From assembly GCF_036746095.1 (NCBI RefSeq), contig NZ_DAIOEU010000016.1, forward strand, positions 1 to 64,000: a stretch of DNA of 64,000 nt. Direction: 5' to 3'. The DNA comes from Dyella_B sp036746095 (GTDB taxonomy: Bacteria > Pseudomonadota > Gammaproteobacteria > Xanthomonadales > Rhodanobacteraceae). The notes under the pieces are model-generated. The model did no database searches. It had not been told where the DNA came from and worked only from the letters and a program-made list of their open reading frames with translations. A program made the position numbers and the translations under genes. Positions 1 through 8,951 of the stretch are shown here, one piece after another; the first letter of the stretch is position 1, and every line of letters begins with the position of its first letter.

Positions 1-1029
1 GGCCCGGAGCCGGAATTCTTCATCTTCGATTCCGTGCGCTGGCAGAACGACATGGGCCGCGTGTTCTACGAAATCGGCTCCGAAGAAGCCGCGTGGTCGT
101 CGCGCTACAAGTACGAGGACAACAACACCGGCCACCGTCCGGGCGTGAAGGGTGGCTACTTCCCGGTCAGCCCGGTCGACTCGCTCGGCGACCTGCGCGC
201 CGACATGTGCAAGGTGCTGGAATCGCTCGGCCAGGTGGTGGAAGTGCATCACCACGAAGTGGCCAATGCCGGCCAGTGCGAGATCGGCGTGAAGTTCAAC
301 ACGCTGGTGACCAAGGCCGATGAGCTGCTGACGCTCAAGTACGTCATCAAGAACGTGGCGCACCAGAACGGCAAGACCGTCACCTTCATGCCCAAGCCGA
401 TCGTCGGCGACAACGGCAGCGGCATGCACGTGCACCAGTCGTTAGCCAAGGACGGCAAGAACCTGTTCTCCGGCGATCTGTACGGCGGCCTGTCGCAGCT
501 CGCGCTGTGGTACATCGGCGGCATCTTCAAGCACGCCAAGGCGATCAACGCGTTCGCCAACTCCACCACCAACAGCTACAAGCGACTGGTGCCGGGCTTC
601 GAAGCGCCGGTGATGCTCGCCTACTCCGCCCGCAACCGCTCGGCGAGCTGCCGCATTCCGTTCGTGTCCAACCCGAAGGGCCGCCGCATCGAACTGCGCT
701 TCCCCGACCCGATCCAGTCCGGCTACCTCACCTTCACCGCGCTGATGATGGCGGGCCTGGACGGCATCTTGAACAAGATCGACCCGGGCGCGCCCGCCGA
801 CAAGGATCTCTACGACCTGCCGCCGGAAGAAGAAAAGAACATCCCGCAGGTATGCTCCAGCCTCGACGCCGCACTGGAAGCGCTCGACAAGGACCGCGAC
901 TTCCTCAAGGCTGGCGGCGTGTTCACCGACGACTTCATCGATGCCTACATCGAACTGAAGATGCAGGAAGTGACGCGCTACCGCGCCAGCACGCATCCGC
1001 TGGAATTCCAGATGTACTACGCGATCTGA
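1..1029 (+). CDS. glnA: Glutamine synthetase type I, 3' part (5' end outside window)
   Basis: Glutamine synthetase makes glutamine from glutamate, ammonia and ATP in the cytoplasm. The reading frame is open from base 1, so the gene starts upstream; 342 of about 470 residues are visible. The ATP/glutamate-binding signature GSGMHVHQSL, the block NSYKRLVPGFEAPV and the motif RNRSASCRIP are intact. The C-terminal motif DLYDLPPEEE contains the tyrosine that is adenylylated in GSI-beta enzymes, so GlnE control is likely. A strong terminator follows the stop codon. A nearby GTG is only an internal valine codon. Confidence 0.97.
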   Translation, partial: GPEPEFFIFDSVRWQNDMGRVFYEIGSEEAAWSSRYKYEDNNTGHRPGVKGGYFPVSPVDSLGDLRADMCKVLESLGQVVEVHHHEVANAGQCEIGVKFNTLVTKADELLTLKYVIKNVAHQNGKTVTFMPKPIVGDNGSGMHVHQSLAKDGKNLFSGDLYGGLSQLALWYIGGIFKHAKAINAFANSTTNSYKRLVPGFEAPVMLAYSARNRSASCRIPFVSNPKGRRIELRFPDPIQSGYLTFTALMMAGLDGILNKIDPGAPADKDLYDLPPEEEKNIPQVCSSLDAALEALDKDRDFLKAGGVFTDDFIDAYIELKMQEVTRYRASTHPLEFQMYYAI

Positions 1030-1050
1030 TCGCTGCTGTAGGTGATGAAA

Positions 1051-1084
1051 AACAACGGGCGCTTCGGCGCCCGTTGTTGTTTTT
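1051..1084 (+). terminator. Rho-independent terminator after glnA
   Basis: A 12-bp perfect GC-rich stem (1051-1062 with 1067-1078) is closed by a TTCG tetraloop and followed by a T-rich tract. It starts 21 bases after the glnA stop. An A run on the 5' side could make it work in both directions. Confidence 0.9.
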
Positions 1085-1140
1085 GGCAATGGCGTCGCTA
1101 AGATCGCTTCCCTTTGATACGACTCCCAAGCCCGCACATC

Positions 1141-1464
1141 ATGAAGAACCTGCACGGGCCACTCTCCAGCCAGGAACTCAAGCGCCTGGACCGTCTCCTC
1201 CTGATTGGTGACGTCCCGGAAGACGGCATGATCCTCTCTTCGCTCGATGGCTATCTGACAGCCATTGCGGTTGGCCCCGAAACCGTGGCGCCGAGCGAGT
1301 GGCTGCCACGCGTATTCAGCGAATCGGAGCCGCACATACCGCAGTTCGAAAGTGCAAAAGAGGGAGAGGAGTTCCTTACCCTTCACGGAGTCCCAGGCAT
1401 CACCGTCTCGCATAACGGCGCGCTTGCTGGATTAATCCAGCCTACAACTGTGGGATCAGCATGA
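1141..1464 (+). pseudogene. UPF0149 (YecA-like) protein, truncated
   Basis: The first about 85 residues match the UPF0149/YecA N-terminal domain: SSQELKRLDRLL, then SSLDGYLTAIAVGP and PSEWLPRVF. Family members usually run to about 180-220 residues, but this frame stops at 107 and its last about 28 residues do not resemble the family. I place the start at ATG 1141 because the upstream TTG has no supporting context. The function of the family is unknown. The truncation is seen; that it results from recombination is inferred. Confidence 0.6.
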
Positions 1465-1583
1465 CGCCGGAAATCAAGGCGCGCCAAGTCATCGATCAAG
1501 AGCTTGAATCGCCCGGCTGGATCGTCCAGAGGTTTTACCCAACAAGGTTCGTTTCATGGCAAGGTCCTAGCTTTAACCGCTGA
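1461..1583 (+). pseudogene. Short fragment resembling a restriction/helicase subunit N-terminus
   Basis: This 40-codon frame overlaps the preceding stop as ATGA. Its start, TPEIKARQVIDQELESPGW, resembles the N-terminus of type I restriction R subunits and related DEAD/DEAH proteins, which often begin with TPE-KAR--ID-LL---GW. The frame then loses similarity and ends, and the GH29 gene follows 8 bases later. It is probably a leftover of a larger gene. It could also be a chance frame; the similarity is short and was judged from memory. Confidence 0.3.
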
Positions 1584-1591
1584 GCGTACGC

Positions 1592-3391
1592 ATGAGAAAG
1601 GCCAGCACGATCAAGCGAATTGCCCTCTGCCTACTCATCGCCACGGCGTGTTGCGTTCAAGGTGCTTGGGCCACACCTACTGACGGCGCCCCTGCGATAC
1701 AACGTCCCCTCGATCAACCACAGCCACGGCAGGCGCCCGGCCCCAGCGCCGAAACCATCAAAGCCTGGCAAGACCGCAAATTCGGCATGTTCATCCACTT
1801 CGGCCTGTATTCCATCGCCGGCGGGATGTGGAACGGCAAGCGTGTGGACAACGGTTATAGCGAGCAGATTTTCGCCAATGGTCCCATTCCACCGAAGGAC
1901 TACGAAGCGCTCGCCAAGCAATTCGATCCGGAGAAATTCGATCCCGATGCCATCGTGGCGCTGGCCAAGGCCGCGGGTATGAAATTCATCGTGATCACCG
2001 CCAAGCACCACGATGGTTTCAACCTGTTCCAGACGGCTGAGACTTCCTATAACGCCGTGGATGGCACGCCTTATCACCGCGATATCGTGAAGGAGCTCGC
2101 GGAAGCCTGTGCACGCGGCGGGCTGAAGTTCGGCGTGTATTACTCGACCATCGACTGGCATCACCCGGGCGGCAACAAGTACATCGAAGGCAACAGCAAT
2201 CCGATCACCTCCGAACAAGAAGCCTTCAACGTTGTGCAATTGAAGGAACTGTTGGGCCACTACGGCCCGATCTCCGAAATCTGGTTCGACATGGGTAAGC
2301 CCACGCCGGCGCAAAGCGCACACTTTGCGCGCACCGTGCATGCGTTGCAGCCGCAGACAATGATCTCCGGCCGTGTGTGGAACTACTACGGCGACTTTGC
2401 GGTGATGGGCGACAACGCCGAGCCCGACGTCGCGATGGAATTGCCGTGGCAAGCGCCCGCGTCCATCTTTCCCGAAACCTGGGGCTATCGCTCATGGCAG
2501 GAGCGGAACGACCTGCCGGGCAAGATCCGCGAGAACATCGCGCGGTTGGTGCGCGTGGTCAGCGCGGGCGGCAATTACATCCTCAATATCGGCCCGAAAG
2601 GCGATGGTGCTGTCGTGCCGTACGAGGCACAGGTATTGCAGGGCATCGGCACGTGGCTGAAGCAGAACGGCGAGGCGATTTACGGTACGCGGAAACAACC
2701 GTTCGCCGCGTTGGATTTTGGCTACGCCACCGTCGGTCCGCATGCGCTTTACCTATTCGTGGCAAAGCTGCCGCCCGATCATCAACTGCGTGTGCCTGGG
2801 TTGGCGGACACCACGTTCGGCCCCGCCTATCGATTAGGCGCGGCTGATTCAACGGTAGAAGTAAAGCGGGATGGCCATGACGTAAGCATCGCGCTGGATC
2901 ATCTCGCCGATTGGCCAACGGCGGATGCCGGCGACAACGTCGACGACTTCATGCCGGTGATCGTGCTGCCGTTCAATGGCCCGCTGCACGTTCGTCCGAG
3001 CATCATCGCTGCCGCTGCGGATGGGAGCTTTCATTTGCAACCCACGCAGGCCGAGCATTATCTCAACTACAACGGCGAAGGCTATGAAGCATCCGCCACG
3101 TTGTACAAGTTGAGCTGGAAGCTGGATGCGCAAACGTCGGAATACATGCTTACGCTGCACTACAACGCTGCGGCGGCCAATGCGAAGGTGAATGTGTGGG
3201 TCGACGGCCAACGCTACCCGCTCAGCTTGCATGGCGCTGACGCCGGCAGCGCATCGTTGCGCGTTCGCCGCAACCGCACGACGTACCCTTATGCGATGCA
3301 AGTGGAGCTGACACCCTCGGCGCCTTTCGAGCAGGGCACGGCGCTGCCGGTGACGGTGCAATCGGTGGACGTTTTACCCATGCGTCACTGA
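1592..3391 (+). CDS. Alpha-L-fucosidase, GH29 family, exported
   Basis: Hydrolyses alpha-linked L-fucose from glycans, probably in the periplasm or outside the cell. Residues 1-28 form a signal peptide with a basic N-terminus, hydrophobic core and AWA cleavage site. The GH29 (beta/alpha)8 barrel follows at about residues 50-360, with FGMFIHFGLYS, the AKHHDGF motif and IWFDMG, whose aspartate at about residue 233 is the expected nucleophile. The C-terminal part looks like beta-sandwich domains. No transporter or other glycan gene flanks it. The acid/base residue is not conserved across GH29 and I cannot assign it. Confidence 0.9.
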   Translation: MRKASTIKRIALCLLIATACCVQGAWATPTDGAPAIQRPLDQPQPRQAPGPSAETIKAWQDRKFGMFIHFGLYSIAGGMWNGKRVDNGYSEQIFANGPIPPKDYEALAKQFDPEKFDPDAIVALAKAAGMKFIVITAKHHDGFNLFQTAETSYNAVDGTPYHRDIVKELAEACARGGLKFGVYYSTIDWHHPGGNKYIEGNSNPITSEQEAFNVVQLKELLGHYGPISEIWFDMGKPTPAQSAHFARTVHALQPQTMISGRVWNYYGDFAVMGDNAEPDVAMELPWQAPASIFPETWGYRSWQERNDLPGKIRENIARLVRVVSAGGNYILNIGPKGDGAVVPYEAQVLQGIGTWLKQNGEAIYGTRKQPFAALDFGYATVGPHALYLFVAKLPPDHQLRVPGLADTTFGPAYRLGAADSTVEVKRDGHDVSIALDHLADWPTADAGDNVDDFMPVIVLPFNGPLHVRPSIIAAAADGSFHLQPTQAEHYLNYNGEGYEASATLYKLSWKLDAQTSEYMLTLHYNAAAANAKVNVWVDGQRYPLSLHGADAGSASLRVRRNRTTYPYAMQVELTPSAPFEQGTALPVTVQSVDVLPMRH

Positions 3392-3402
3392 GATACCCAT
3401 CG

Positions 3403-3462
3403 GAGGCTGGGATGAAATCCCAGCTTCGATGGCGGAATGCTGGGATTTCATCTCAGCCTACG
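3403..3462. repeat. Palindromic REP-like pair, family B
   Basis: The 302-bp gap before the lipocalin-like gene holds two palindromes in inverted orientation, each built on the core GCTGGGATNNAATCCCAGC with small changes, ending in AGCCTACG. The same core recurs at 4228, 25750, 49284 and the window's right edge. I see nothing else convincing in the rest of the gap. Confidence 0.7.
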
Positions 3463-3693
3463 AAAGCACGCCGCTGCAAGGCTTTCGAACGCCGCGCCCA
3501 ACGAGCGCATCGCATGGCGCTGGCAGCGATGGTGCCCTTGGGCACGGTGCGTCGAGTGCATATCGGCGATCAGCACAAAGGCCTTCACGGCGTCCATCAT
3601 GGGATTTTCGAATCGCTGAAATATATATCAGCGGCTGTCATCCGGTCGCGACGCCAGACTAAGCTGCGTGTTCCCCACCCTGAGCATGCCACC

Positions 3694-4221
3694 ATGAACA
3701 CGCTACTCGCACGCATCAGTCGTTTGGTTGCCATATCGCTGATCGCCTGGTCTGCTTCGACATTTGCTGCAGCGCCGATGAACACCTCCCCTTTAGCCGG
3801 CACATGGACCTTGGTTGCCGCTGACGTGTTGCATGCAGACGGCTCGCGCACCTCCGACTTCGGCGTGAATCCGAAGGGCGTCTTGCTTATCGACGGTCAA
3901 GGACGCTACTCGCTGCAAATCTTCCGCGCGGATCGTCCGCGCTTCAGCGCAGGCGACAAGGCGAAGGGCAGCGAGGCCGAATACAAGGCAGCCGTGATGG
4001 GTTCCAGCACGCACTTCGGCACGGTGCGTGTGGACGCGGAAAGCGGAGAATTGATCTTTCATATCGACGGCGCGTCGTTTCCCAATTGGGAAGGGCAGGA
4101 GCAGCATCGGCACTATGAATTGAAGGATGGCGTGTTGAGCTATCGCGTGCCGCCGCGTCCGAATGGCGATGTGCCGGTGTCGGTGTGGAAGCGTGTCGAA
4201 GAAGGCGCCGATAGTCATTGA
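3694..4221 (+). CDS. Exported lipocalin-like domain protein
   Basis: A 175-residue protein with a signal peptide (about residues 1-25, ending TFAAA). The mature part begins PLAGTWTLVAADV and continues with GRYSLQIFRADRPRF and a tail of beta strands, the pattern of the Lipocalin_5-like family of small barrels. The ligand is unknown. The open frame extends upstream to 3412 through a palindromic repeat, but ATG 3694 gives a proper signal peptide and is chosen. It stands alone between REP-like repeats. Confidence 0.75.
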   Translation: MNTLLARISRLVAISLIAWSASTFAAAPMNTSPLAGTWTLVAADVLHADGSRTSDFGVNPKGVLLIDGQGRYSLQIFRADRPRFSAGDKAKGSEAEYKAAVMGSSTHFGTVRVDAESGELIFHIDGASFPNWEGQEQHRHYELKDGVLSYRVPPRPNGDVPVSVWKRVEEGADSH

Positions 4222-4227
4222 GTCCGC

Positions 4228-4252
4228 GTAGGCTGGGGTGCAGACCCAGCCT
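4228..4252. repeat. Single REP-like palindrome, family B
   Basis: A short palindrome with arms AGGCTGGG and CCCAGCCT lies 7 bases after the lipocalin-like gene. It is one half of the paired element seen at 3403. It has no T tract, so it is listed as a repeat and not as a terminator. Confidence 0.55.
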
Positions 4253-4370
4253 CATGGCGACGGAGCGCCGTTGCCACAGTTCTGTCATACCTGTTCCGTA
4301 GTGTCGGCTGGATGACTCTCCAGAGCCTCAGCCAATATCTTGAGCCCAGTGGCAGGCAGGCGAACCCCCG

Positions 4371-6020
4371 ATGACGGTCACACGGCGTGATTTTCTGCGT
4401 AGTGCCGGCGCCATCGTCGGCGCCTGTGCGCTAGGCGATGCGTGGCGCATGGCGAAGGCCGGCACCGCGCCGATGTCGATGCCCATGCGCACCACCGCTG
4501 CGACCTTGGCTGCACCCAAGGTGCCACTGATCAACCCGACCTCGCTTGCGCGATTTGTCGATCCGCTGCCCATCCTGGCCATTGCGCACGCGACGGAACA
4601 GCGCGCCGATCCGATGCGTCCGGGACGCACGCTGCCGTATTACCGGATCGAGATGCGAGCATGCAAAGTGCGCCTGCACCGCGATATTCCACTGACACCG
4701 TTGTGGGGTTACCAGGGCCAGTTTCCCGGCCCTACCATCGAAGCACGACGCGATGAGCCGCTGTTGATCGAATGGGTGAATGCGTTACCGCAACAGCATT
4801 TCCTCCCGATTGACCATACCCTGCACGGCGCGGAAAAAGACAAACCCGACGTACGCGCGATCACGCATGTGCACGGCGCGCGCGTGCCGGCCAAGGCGGA
4901 TGGTTTTCCGGAAGACTGGTATACGCCCGGCCATGCCGCGCTGTATCGCTATCCCAACGGTCAGGATGCCGCCACGCTGTGGTACCACGATCATGCCATG
5001 GGCATTACGCGGCTCAACATCTATGCCGGCTTGTTTGGCGCCTACATCGTGCGTGATACGCAAGAACAAGCGCTCAATCTGCCTTGGGGTGATTACGACA
5101 TTCCGTTGATGCTCTGCGATCGGCTGGTTGCCCAAGACGGACAGCTCTACTATCCCGTGTCGGATGACGCCGATGCACCGTGGGTCATGCAGTGCCTCGG
5201 CAATCTCGTGCTGTGCAACGGCAAGGTCTTTCCTTATCTGGACGTCGAACCGCGTCGCTATCGGTTTCGCTTGATCAATGTCGCCAACACGAGCTTCTTC
5301 GATTTGTCGCTGTCGCATGATCAAGCCATGCAGCAGATCGCCAGCGATCAAGGCTTGCTGGCGGGCCCGCTGGAACGCATGCGCGTCGAGCTGTATCCCG
5401 CCGAGCGCGCGGACGTGGTGATCGACTTCGCCAGCTTTGCCGGCAAGTCCTTGCAATTGCGGCACGCGTCCCAAGGCATTCTGGAGTTTCGTGTGGGCGC
5501 TGCAAGCCGCCGCGATACATCCACCTTGCCGATGGTGCTGCGTCCGGTAACGCGCATCGATCCGACCACGGCCGTGCACGATCGCATCCTTACGCTCAAT
5601 GAAAGCGACGACGCCAACGGCAACGCCATGAAGATGCTGCTCGATGGCAAGCGCTGGTCCGATCCGGTCACCGAGAATCCGCGCCAGAACAGCATCGAAA
5701 CCTGGAGTTTCGTCAACCTTACCGGCGATGCGCATCCGATCCACCTGCATCTGGTGCGCTTCCAGGTGATCGATCGACGGCCATTCGATCTGTTCGCGTG
5801 GAATGCGCATCGCAAGCTGGTATTTACCGGGCCACCTATTGCGCCAGAACCGCAAGAACTCGGCTGGAAAGATACGGTACGCGCCGACTCCGGCATGGTC
5901 ACGCGCATCGCCATGCGCTTCGAAGGCGAGCCTGGCCGCTACGTTTGGCATTGCCACCTTCTCGAGCACGAAGACAACGAAATGATGCGGCCGTACGAGG
6001 TATTGCCCGCGCATTCGTAA
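4371..6020 (+). CDS. Tat-exported multicopper oxidase (CotA/bilirubin oxidase type)
   Basis: A 549-residue multicopper oxidase that would oxidise phenolic or metal substrates and reduce oxygen to water in the periplasm. The N-terminus carries a twin-arginine signal, TRRDFLR at residues 4-10, then a hydrophobic stretch. All four copper motifs are present: THVHGAR, WYHDHAMG, HPIHLHLVRF and the T1 site WHCHLLEHEDNEMM. The segment ADGFPEDWYTPG is typical of CotA-like laccases. CueO-like methionine-rich insertions are not evident. No copper-resistance genes are adjacent, so the substrate is open. Confidence 0.9.
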   Translation: MTVTRRDFLRSAGAIVGACALGDAWRMAKAGTAPMSMPMRTTAATLAAPKVPLINPTSLARFVDPLPILAIAHATEQRADPMRPGRTLPYYRIEMRACKVRLHRDIPLTPLWGYQGQFPGPTIEARRDEPLLIEWVNALPQQHFLPIDHTLHGAEKDKPDVRAITHVHGARVPAKADGFPEDWYTPGHAALYRYPNGQDAATLWYHDHAMGITRLNIYAGLFGAYIVRDTQEQALNLPWGDYDIPLMLCDRLVAQDGQLYYPVSDDADAPWVMQCLGNLVLCNGKVFPYLDVEPRRYRFRLINVANTSFFDLSLSHDQAMQQIASDQGLLAGPLERMRVELYPAERADVVIDFASFAGKSLQLRHASQGILEFRVGAASRRDTSTLPMVLRPVTRIDPTTAVHDRILTLNESDDANGNAMKMLLDGKRWSDPVTENPRQNSIETWSFVNLTGDAHPIHLHLVRFQVIDRRPFDLFAWNAHRKLVFTGPPIAPEPQELGWKDTVRADSGMVTRIAMRFEGEPGRYVWHCHLLEHEDNEMMRPYEVLPAHS

Positions 6021-6229
6021 AGGGTGCGTCAATGTGCAGCGCAACCCATCACGTTTGTCGCACCACTGTCATCGCGCCATGACGCCTTGTCGCGTTGCTG
6101 CCAACGTTACGTCACATGCGAGGCGCAGACTTCCGGGCGGTCTGTGGGGGTAAGTCAGATACGCAGACCGTAATCAGGGGGATTACTCGATTGCAGGCGT
6201 TCGCGAGATGCCAGCAGGAGACACCAGCT

Positions 6230-8257
6230 ATGCCCACGAAGTATGGCCGTACCCGGTTCAAGCCCTTTGTGCTTTGCGCGCTCGTCACCAGCCTCGTCGG
6301 CGTGGCGAATGCGCAGAACACCGATCGATCCAATGACGCAACATTCCGCGCCAACGTACCTGCCGCCGCCATCAAGCCCGTAAGCGGCCAACCCGGCGGC
6401 GCCATTACGCTCTACAACCCGGATGCCGCGGACGCGAGCAGCCGCACCCGCACGCCGATCAAGCATGTGATCCTGCTGATTGGGGAAAACCGCACTTTCG
6501 ATCACGTGTTCGCCACCTACACGCCGCCGAAAGGGCAAAGCGTCGAGAACCTGCTATCCGAAGGCGTCGTGAAAGCCGACGGCACGCCCGGCCCTAACGT
6601 GGCCAGGGCGCAGCAGTGGCAGGCGAGCCAGACCGGCGACTATTCGCTCGCGCCCCCGCACACCAGCGCGTATGCCAACCTGCCGGCGATGAACACCGGC
6701 GGTGCGCCGACCCAGGCGTATCTTTCGTCGGTTGCGCAAGCCGAAGCGATCGAACCGGCTTTGCCGGCGAATTACTATCCCTTCCTCGCCGAAGGTGGTA
6801 CGGGGCTACCGAACGACGTGCAAGACACGCGCTTCCCCACCACGCTGCCGAATGCGCCGGTCGATATGCACGCCTCGATCAGCTACAACGACTACGCCAA
6901 CAGTCCGGTGCACCGCTTCTTCCAGATGTGGCAGCAGCTCGATTGCAATATGAACCATGCGACATGGAAAAACCCAAGCGGTTGCCGCGCGGACCTGTTC
7001 CCGTGGGTGGAAGTGACCATGGGCGCCGGCAACAACGGCAAGACGCAGCCGGCCAATTTCACGGACCAATCCACCGGCGAAGGTTCCACCTCCATGCAGT
7101 TCTTGAACATGGCGCAGGGTGATGCGCCGTATTTCAAGCAACTGGCCGAGCAATACGCGCTCAGCGACAACTTCCACCAGTCGGTGATGGGCGGCACGGG
7201 CGCCAACCACATCATGCTGGGTTTCGGCGATCTGATCTATTACGCAGATGCCAACGGCAATCCCGTCGCGCCGCCGTCCAACCAGGTCGAAAACCCGAAC
7301 TCGCAATCGGGTACCAACAACTGGTGGGAGCAGGATGGCTATAGCGGCGGTTCTTACGTGAATTGTGCGGACGACAGCCAGCCCGGCGTCGGCGCCGTGC
7401 GCAAGTATCTCAAGAGCCTGCCGTATGACGCCTTCCGCCATGGTGATTGCAAGAAAGGTGCGTACTACCTGGTGAACAACTACAACCCCGGCTACCTGGG
7501 CGATGGCACGCCCGCACCGCTGGGCGCCGACCAGTTCACCATTCCGCCGACCCGGCAGCAGAACCTTGGTTTGCTGCTCTCGCGTAAACACGTCAGCTGG
7601 AAGTACTACGGCGAAGGCTGGGACGGCGGCAAGGAAGACGGCGAAGCCGGCAGCTTCTGCAACATCTGCGATCCGTTCCTGTATTCCACGCAGATCATGA
7701 CCAACCCGGCCCTGCGTGCGCACAACCAGGACCTCAACAACCTCTATAGCGACATCCAGAACGGCACCCTGCCGGCCGTAGCCATCGCCAAGCCGGATGG
7801 ACTGCTGGACGGCCATCCAGCCTCGTCCAAGCTGGAGCTGTTCGAAGGCTATGCGCAGAAGATCATCGACGCGGTGAAGGCCAATCCGAAGCTATGGGAC
7901 AACACCGCCATCATGATCACCTTCGATGAAGGTGGCGGCTACTACGACTCCGGCTACGTGCAGCCGATCGACTTCTTCGGCGACGGCACACGCATTCCGC
8001 TGATCGTGGTGTCGAAGTACTCGCAGGGTGGCCGCGTGGTGCATACGTACGGCGATCACGTGTCTTTCGACAAATTCGTGGAAGCGAACTGGGACCTGGA
8101 CGAAACCATCTCCCATCGCAGCCGCGACAACCTGCCCAACCCGATCTCGCTGCCCAGCAACCCGTATGTGCCGCTCAACGCACCGGCCATCGGCGACCTG
8201 ATGGACATGTTCAATTTTCATCGCCATTGGGATGGCGACAGTACCGCGCGAAACTGA
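6230..8257 (+). CDS. Exported phosphoesterase (acid phosphatase AcpA / phospholipase C family)
   Basis: A 675-residue alkaline-phosphatase-fold enzyme of the phosphoesterase family that includes AcpA and bacterial phospholipase C. KHVILLIGENRTFDHVFATY is the N-terminal metal/nucleophile region, and the later metal ligands lie near ITFDEGGGYYDSGYVQP and GDHVSFDKFVEANW. The open frame extends upstream to 6095, but ATG 6230 is preceded by AGGAG at a good distance and gives a signal peptide ending in ANA. The substrate (phosphomonoester or phospholipid) cannot be told from sequence. A terminator follows. Confidence 0.88.
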   Translation: MPTKYGRTRFKPFVLCALVTSLVGVANAQNTDRSNDATFRANVPAAAIKPVSGQPGGAITLYNPDAADASSRTRTPIKHVILLIGENRTFDHVFATYTPPKGQSVENLLSEGVVKADGTPGPNVARAQQWQASQTGDYSLAPPHTSAYANLPAMNTGGAPTQAYLSSVAQAEAIEPALPANYYPFLAEGGTGLPNDVQDTRFPTTLPNAPVDMHASISYNDYANSPVHRFFQMWQQLDCNMNHATWKNPSGCRADLFPWVEVTMGAGNNGKTQPANFTDQSTGEGSTSMQFLNMAQGDAPYFKQLAEQYALSDNFHQSVMGGTGANHIMLGFGDLIYYADANGNPVAPPSNQVENPNSQSGTNNWWEQDGYSGGSYVNCADDSQPGVGAVRKYLKSLPYDAFRHGDCKKGAYYLVNNYNPGYLGDGTPAPLGADQFTIPPTRQQNLGLLLSRKHVSWKYYGEGWDGGKEDGEAGSFCNICDPFLYSTQIMTNPALRAHNQDLNNLYSDIQNGTLPAVAIAKPDGLLDGHPASSKLELFEGYAQKIIDAVKANPKLWDNTAIMITFDEGGGYYDSGYVQPIDFFGDGTRIPLIVVSKYSQGGRVVHTYGDHVSFDKFVEANWDLDETISHRSRDNLPNPISLPSNPYVPLNAPAIGDLMDMFNFHRHWDGDSTARN

Positions 8258-8270
8258 GTAAGCTCCCGCA

Positions 8271-8306
8271 CATGCCCTGCCTGCCACGCAGGCAGGACAT
8301 GTTTTT
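8271..8306 (+). terminator. Rho-independent terminator after phosphoesterase gene
   Basis: A 13-bp stem with one mismatch (8271-8283 with 8289-8301) and a five-base loop is followed directly by TTTTT. It begins 13 bases after the stop codon. Confidence 0.85.
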
Positions 8307-8327
8307 CCAATCTTAGTGATGTGAACG

Positions 8328-8777
8328 ATGAGCCTGCTAGCATGCTCCACCGGTTATCTCAGTCGTTGGTCCAATCCCGTGGCCGCTTTGATGCTGATCA
8401 GCGCATCTACCGTCGTCAGTAGCGGCGCACACGCTGATCCGGCCGATTTCCAGGCCATGCCCGGCCTGTGGAAAATCACCGTGCACACGCTCCAGGACGG
8501 CAAGGAGCAGGTGAAATGGAAGTGCCTTTACGATGGCGCCGATCCCTGGACGACGTTTGCTGACAGCGTCGAGCCGCAAGCCAATTGCCAACGCAGCGCG
8601 GAACATCGCACCAGCACCGCATTGGCATGGCAAGTCAGCTGCGACGCGCACAAGGGCATGGCGCACGTGCAGCTGGATTCTGCCCAGCATTACGCCGGCA
8701 AGGTGGTGCTGGATGGCAAGCAGGTGCTGGCTATTGAAGGCCAGCGTGTGGCGGCATGCACGGGACCTGCCGACTGA
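8328..8777 (+). CDS. Exported DUF3617-like protein
   Basis: A 149-residue protein with a signal-type N-terminus (hydrophobic about residues 14-36, then AHADP). The mature part opens ADFQAMPGLWKITVHTL and ends with ACTGPAD. The PGLW-ITV start and the conserved cysteines resemble DUF3617-family periplasmic proteins, whose role is unknown. It sits between the phosphoesterase and the CxxCH protein but is separated from the former by a terminator. The family call is by eye. Confidence 0.6.
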   Translation: MSLLACSTGYLSRWSNPVAALMLISASTVVSSGAHADPADFQAMPGLWKITVHTLQDGKEQVKWKCLYDGADPWTTFADSVEPQANCQRSAEHRTSTALAWQVSCDAHKGMAHVQLDSAQHYAGKVVLDGKQVLAIEGQRVAACTGPAD

Positions 8778-8951
8778 TCACTCAGAAGTTGCCCTCCTTG
8801 TAGCCGTCGCGTTTTCACGTTTCCACGACATCCCCGGGCTCAAGTTACGCCGCGATGGAGCGTTGGATGGCTGTCCGGGCCAGCGTCACGCCGGACATCG
8901 TGCACGGGCGCAATGCCCGTGTGAGGACGACCGACAGAGGGGGTACAACAT

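Noticed and set aside
3412..3693. N-terminal extension of the lipocalin-like protein
   Set aside because: The extension runs through a REP-like repeat and would bury a good signal peptide that begins at ATG 3694.
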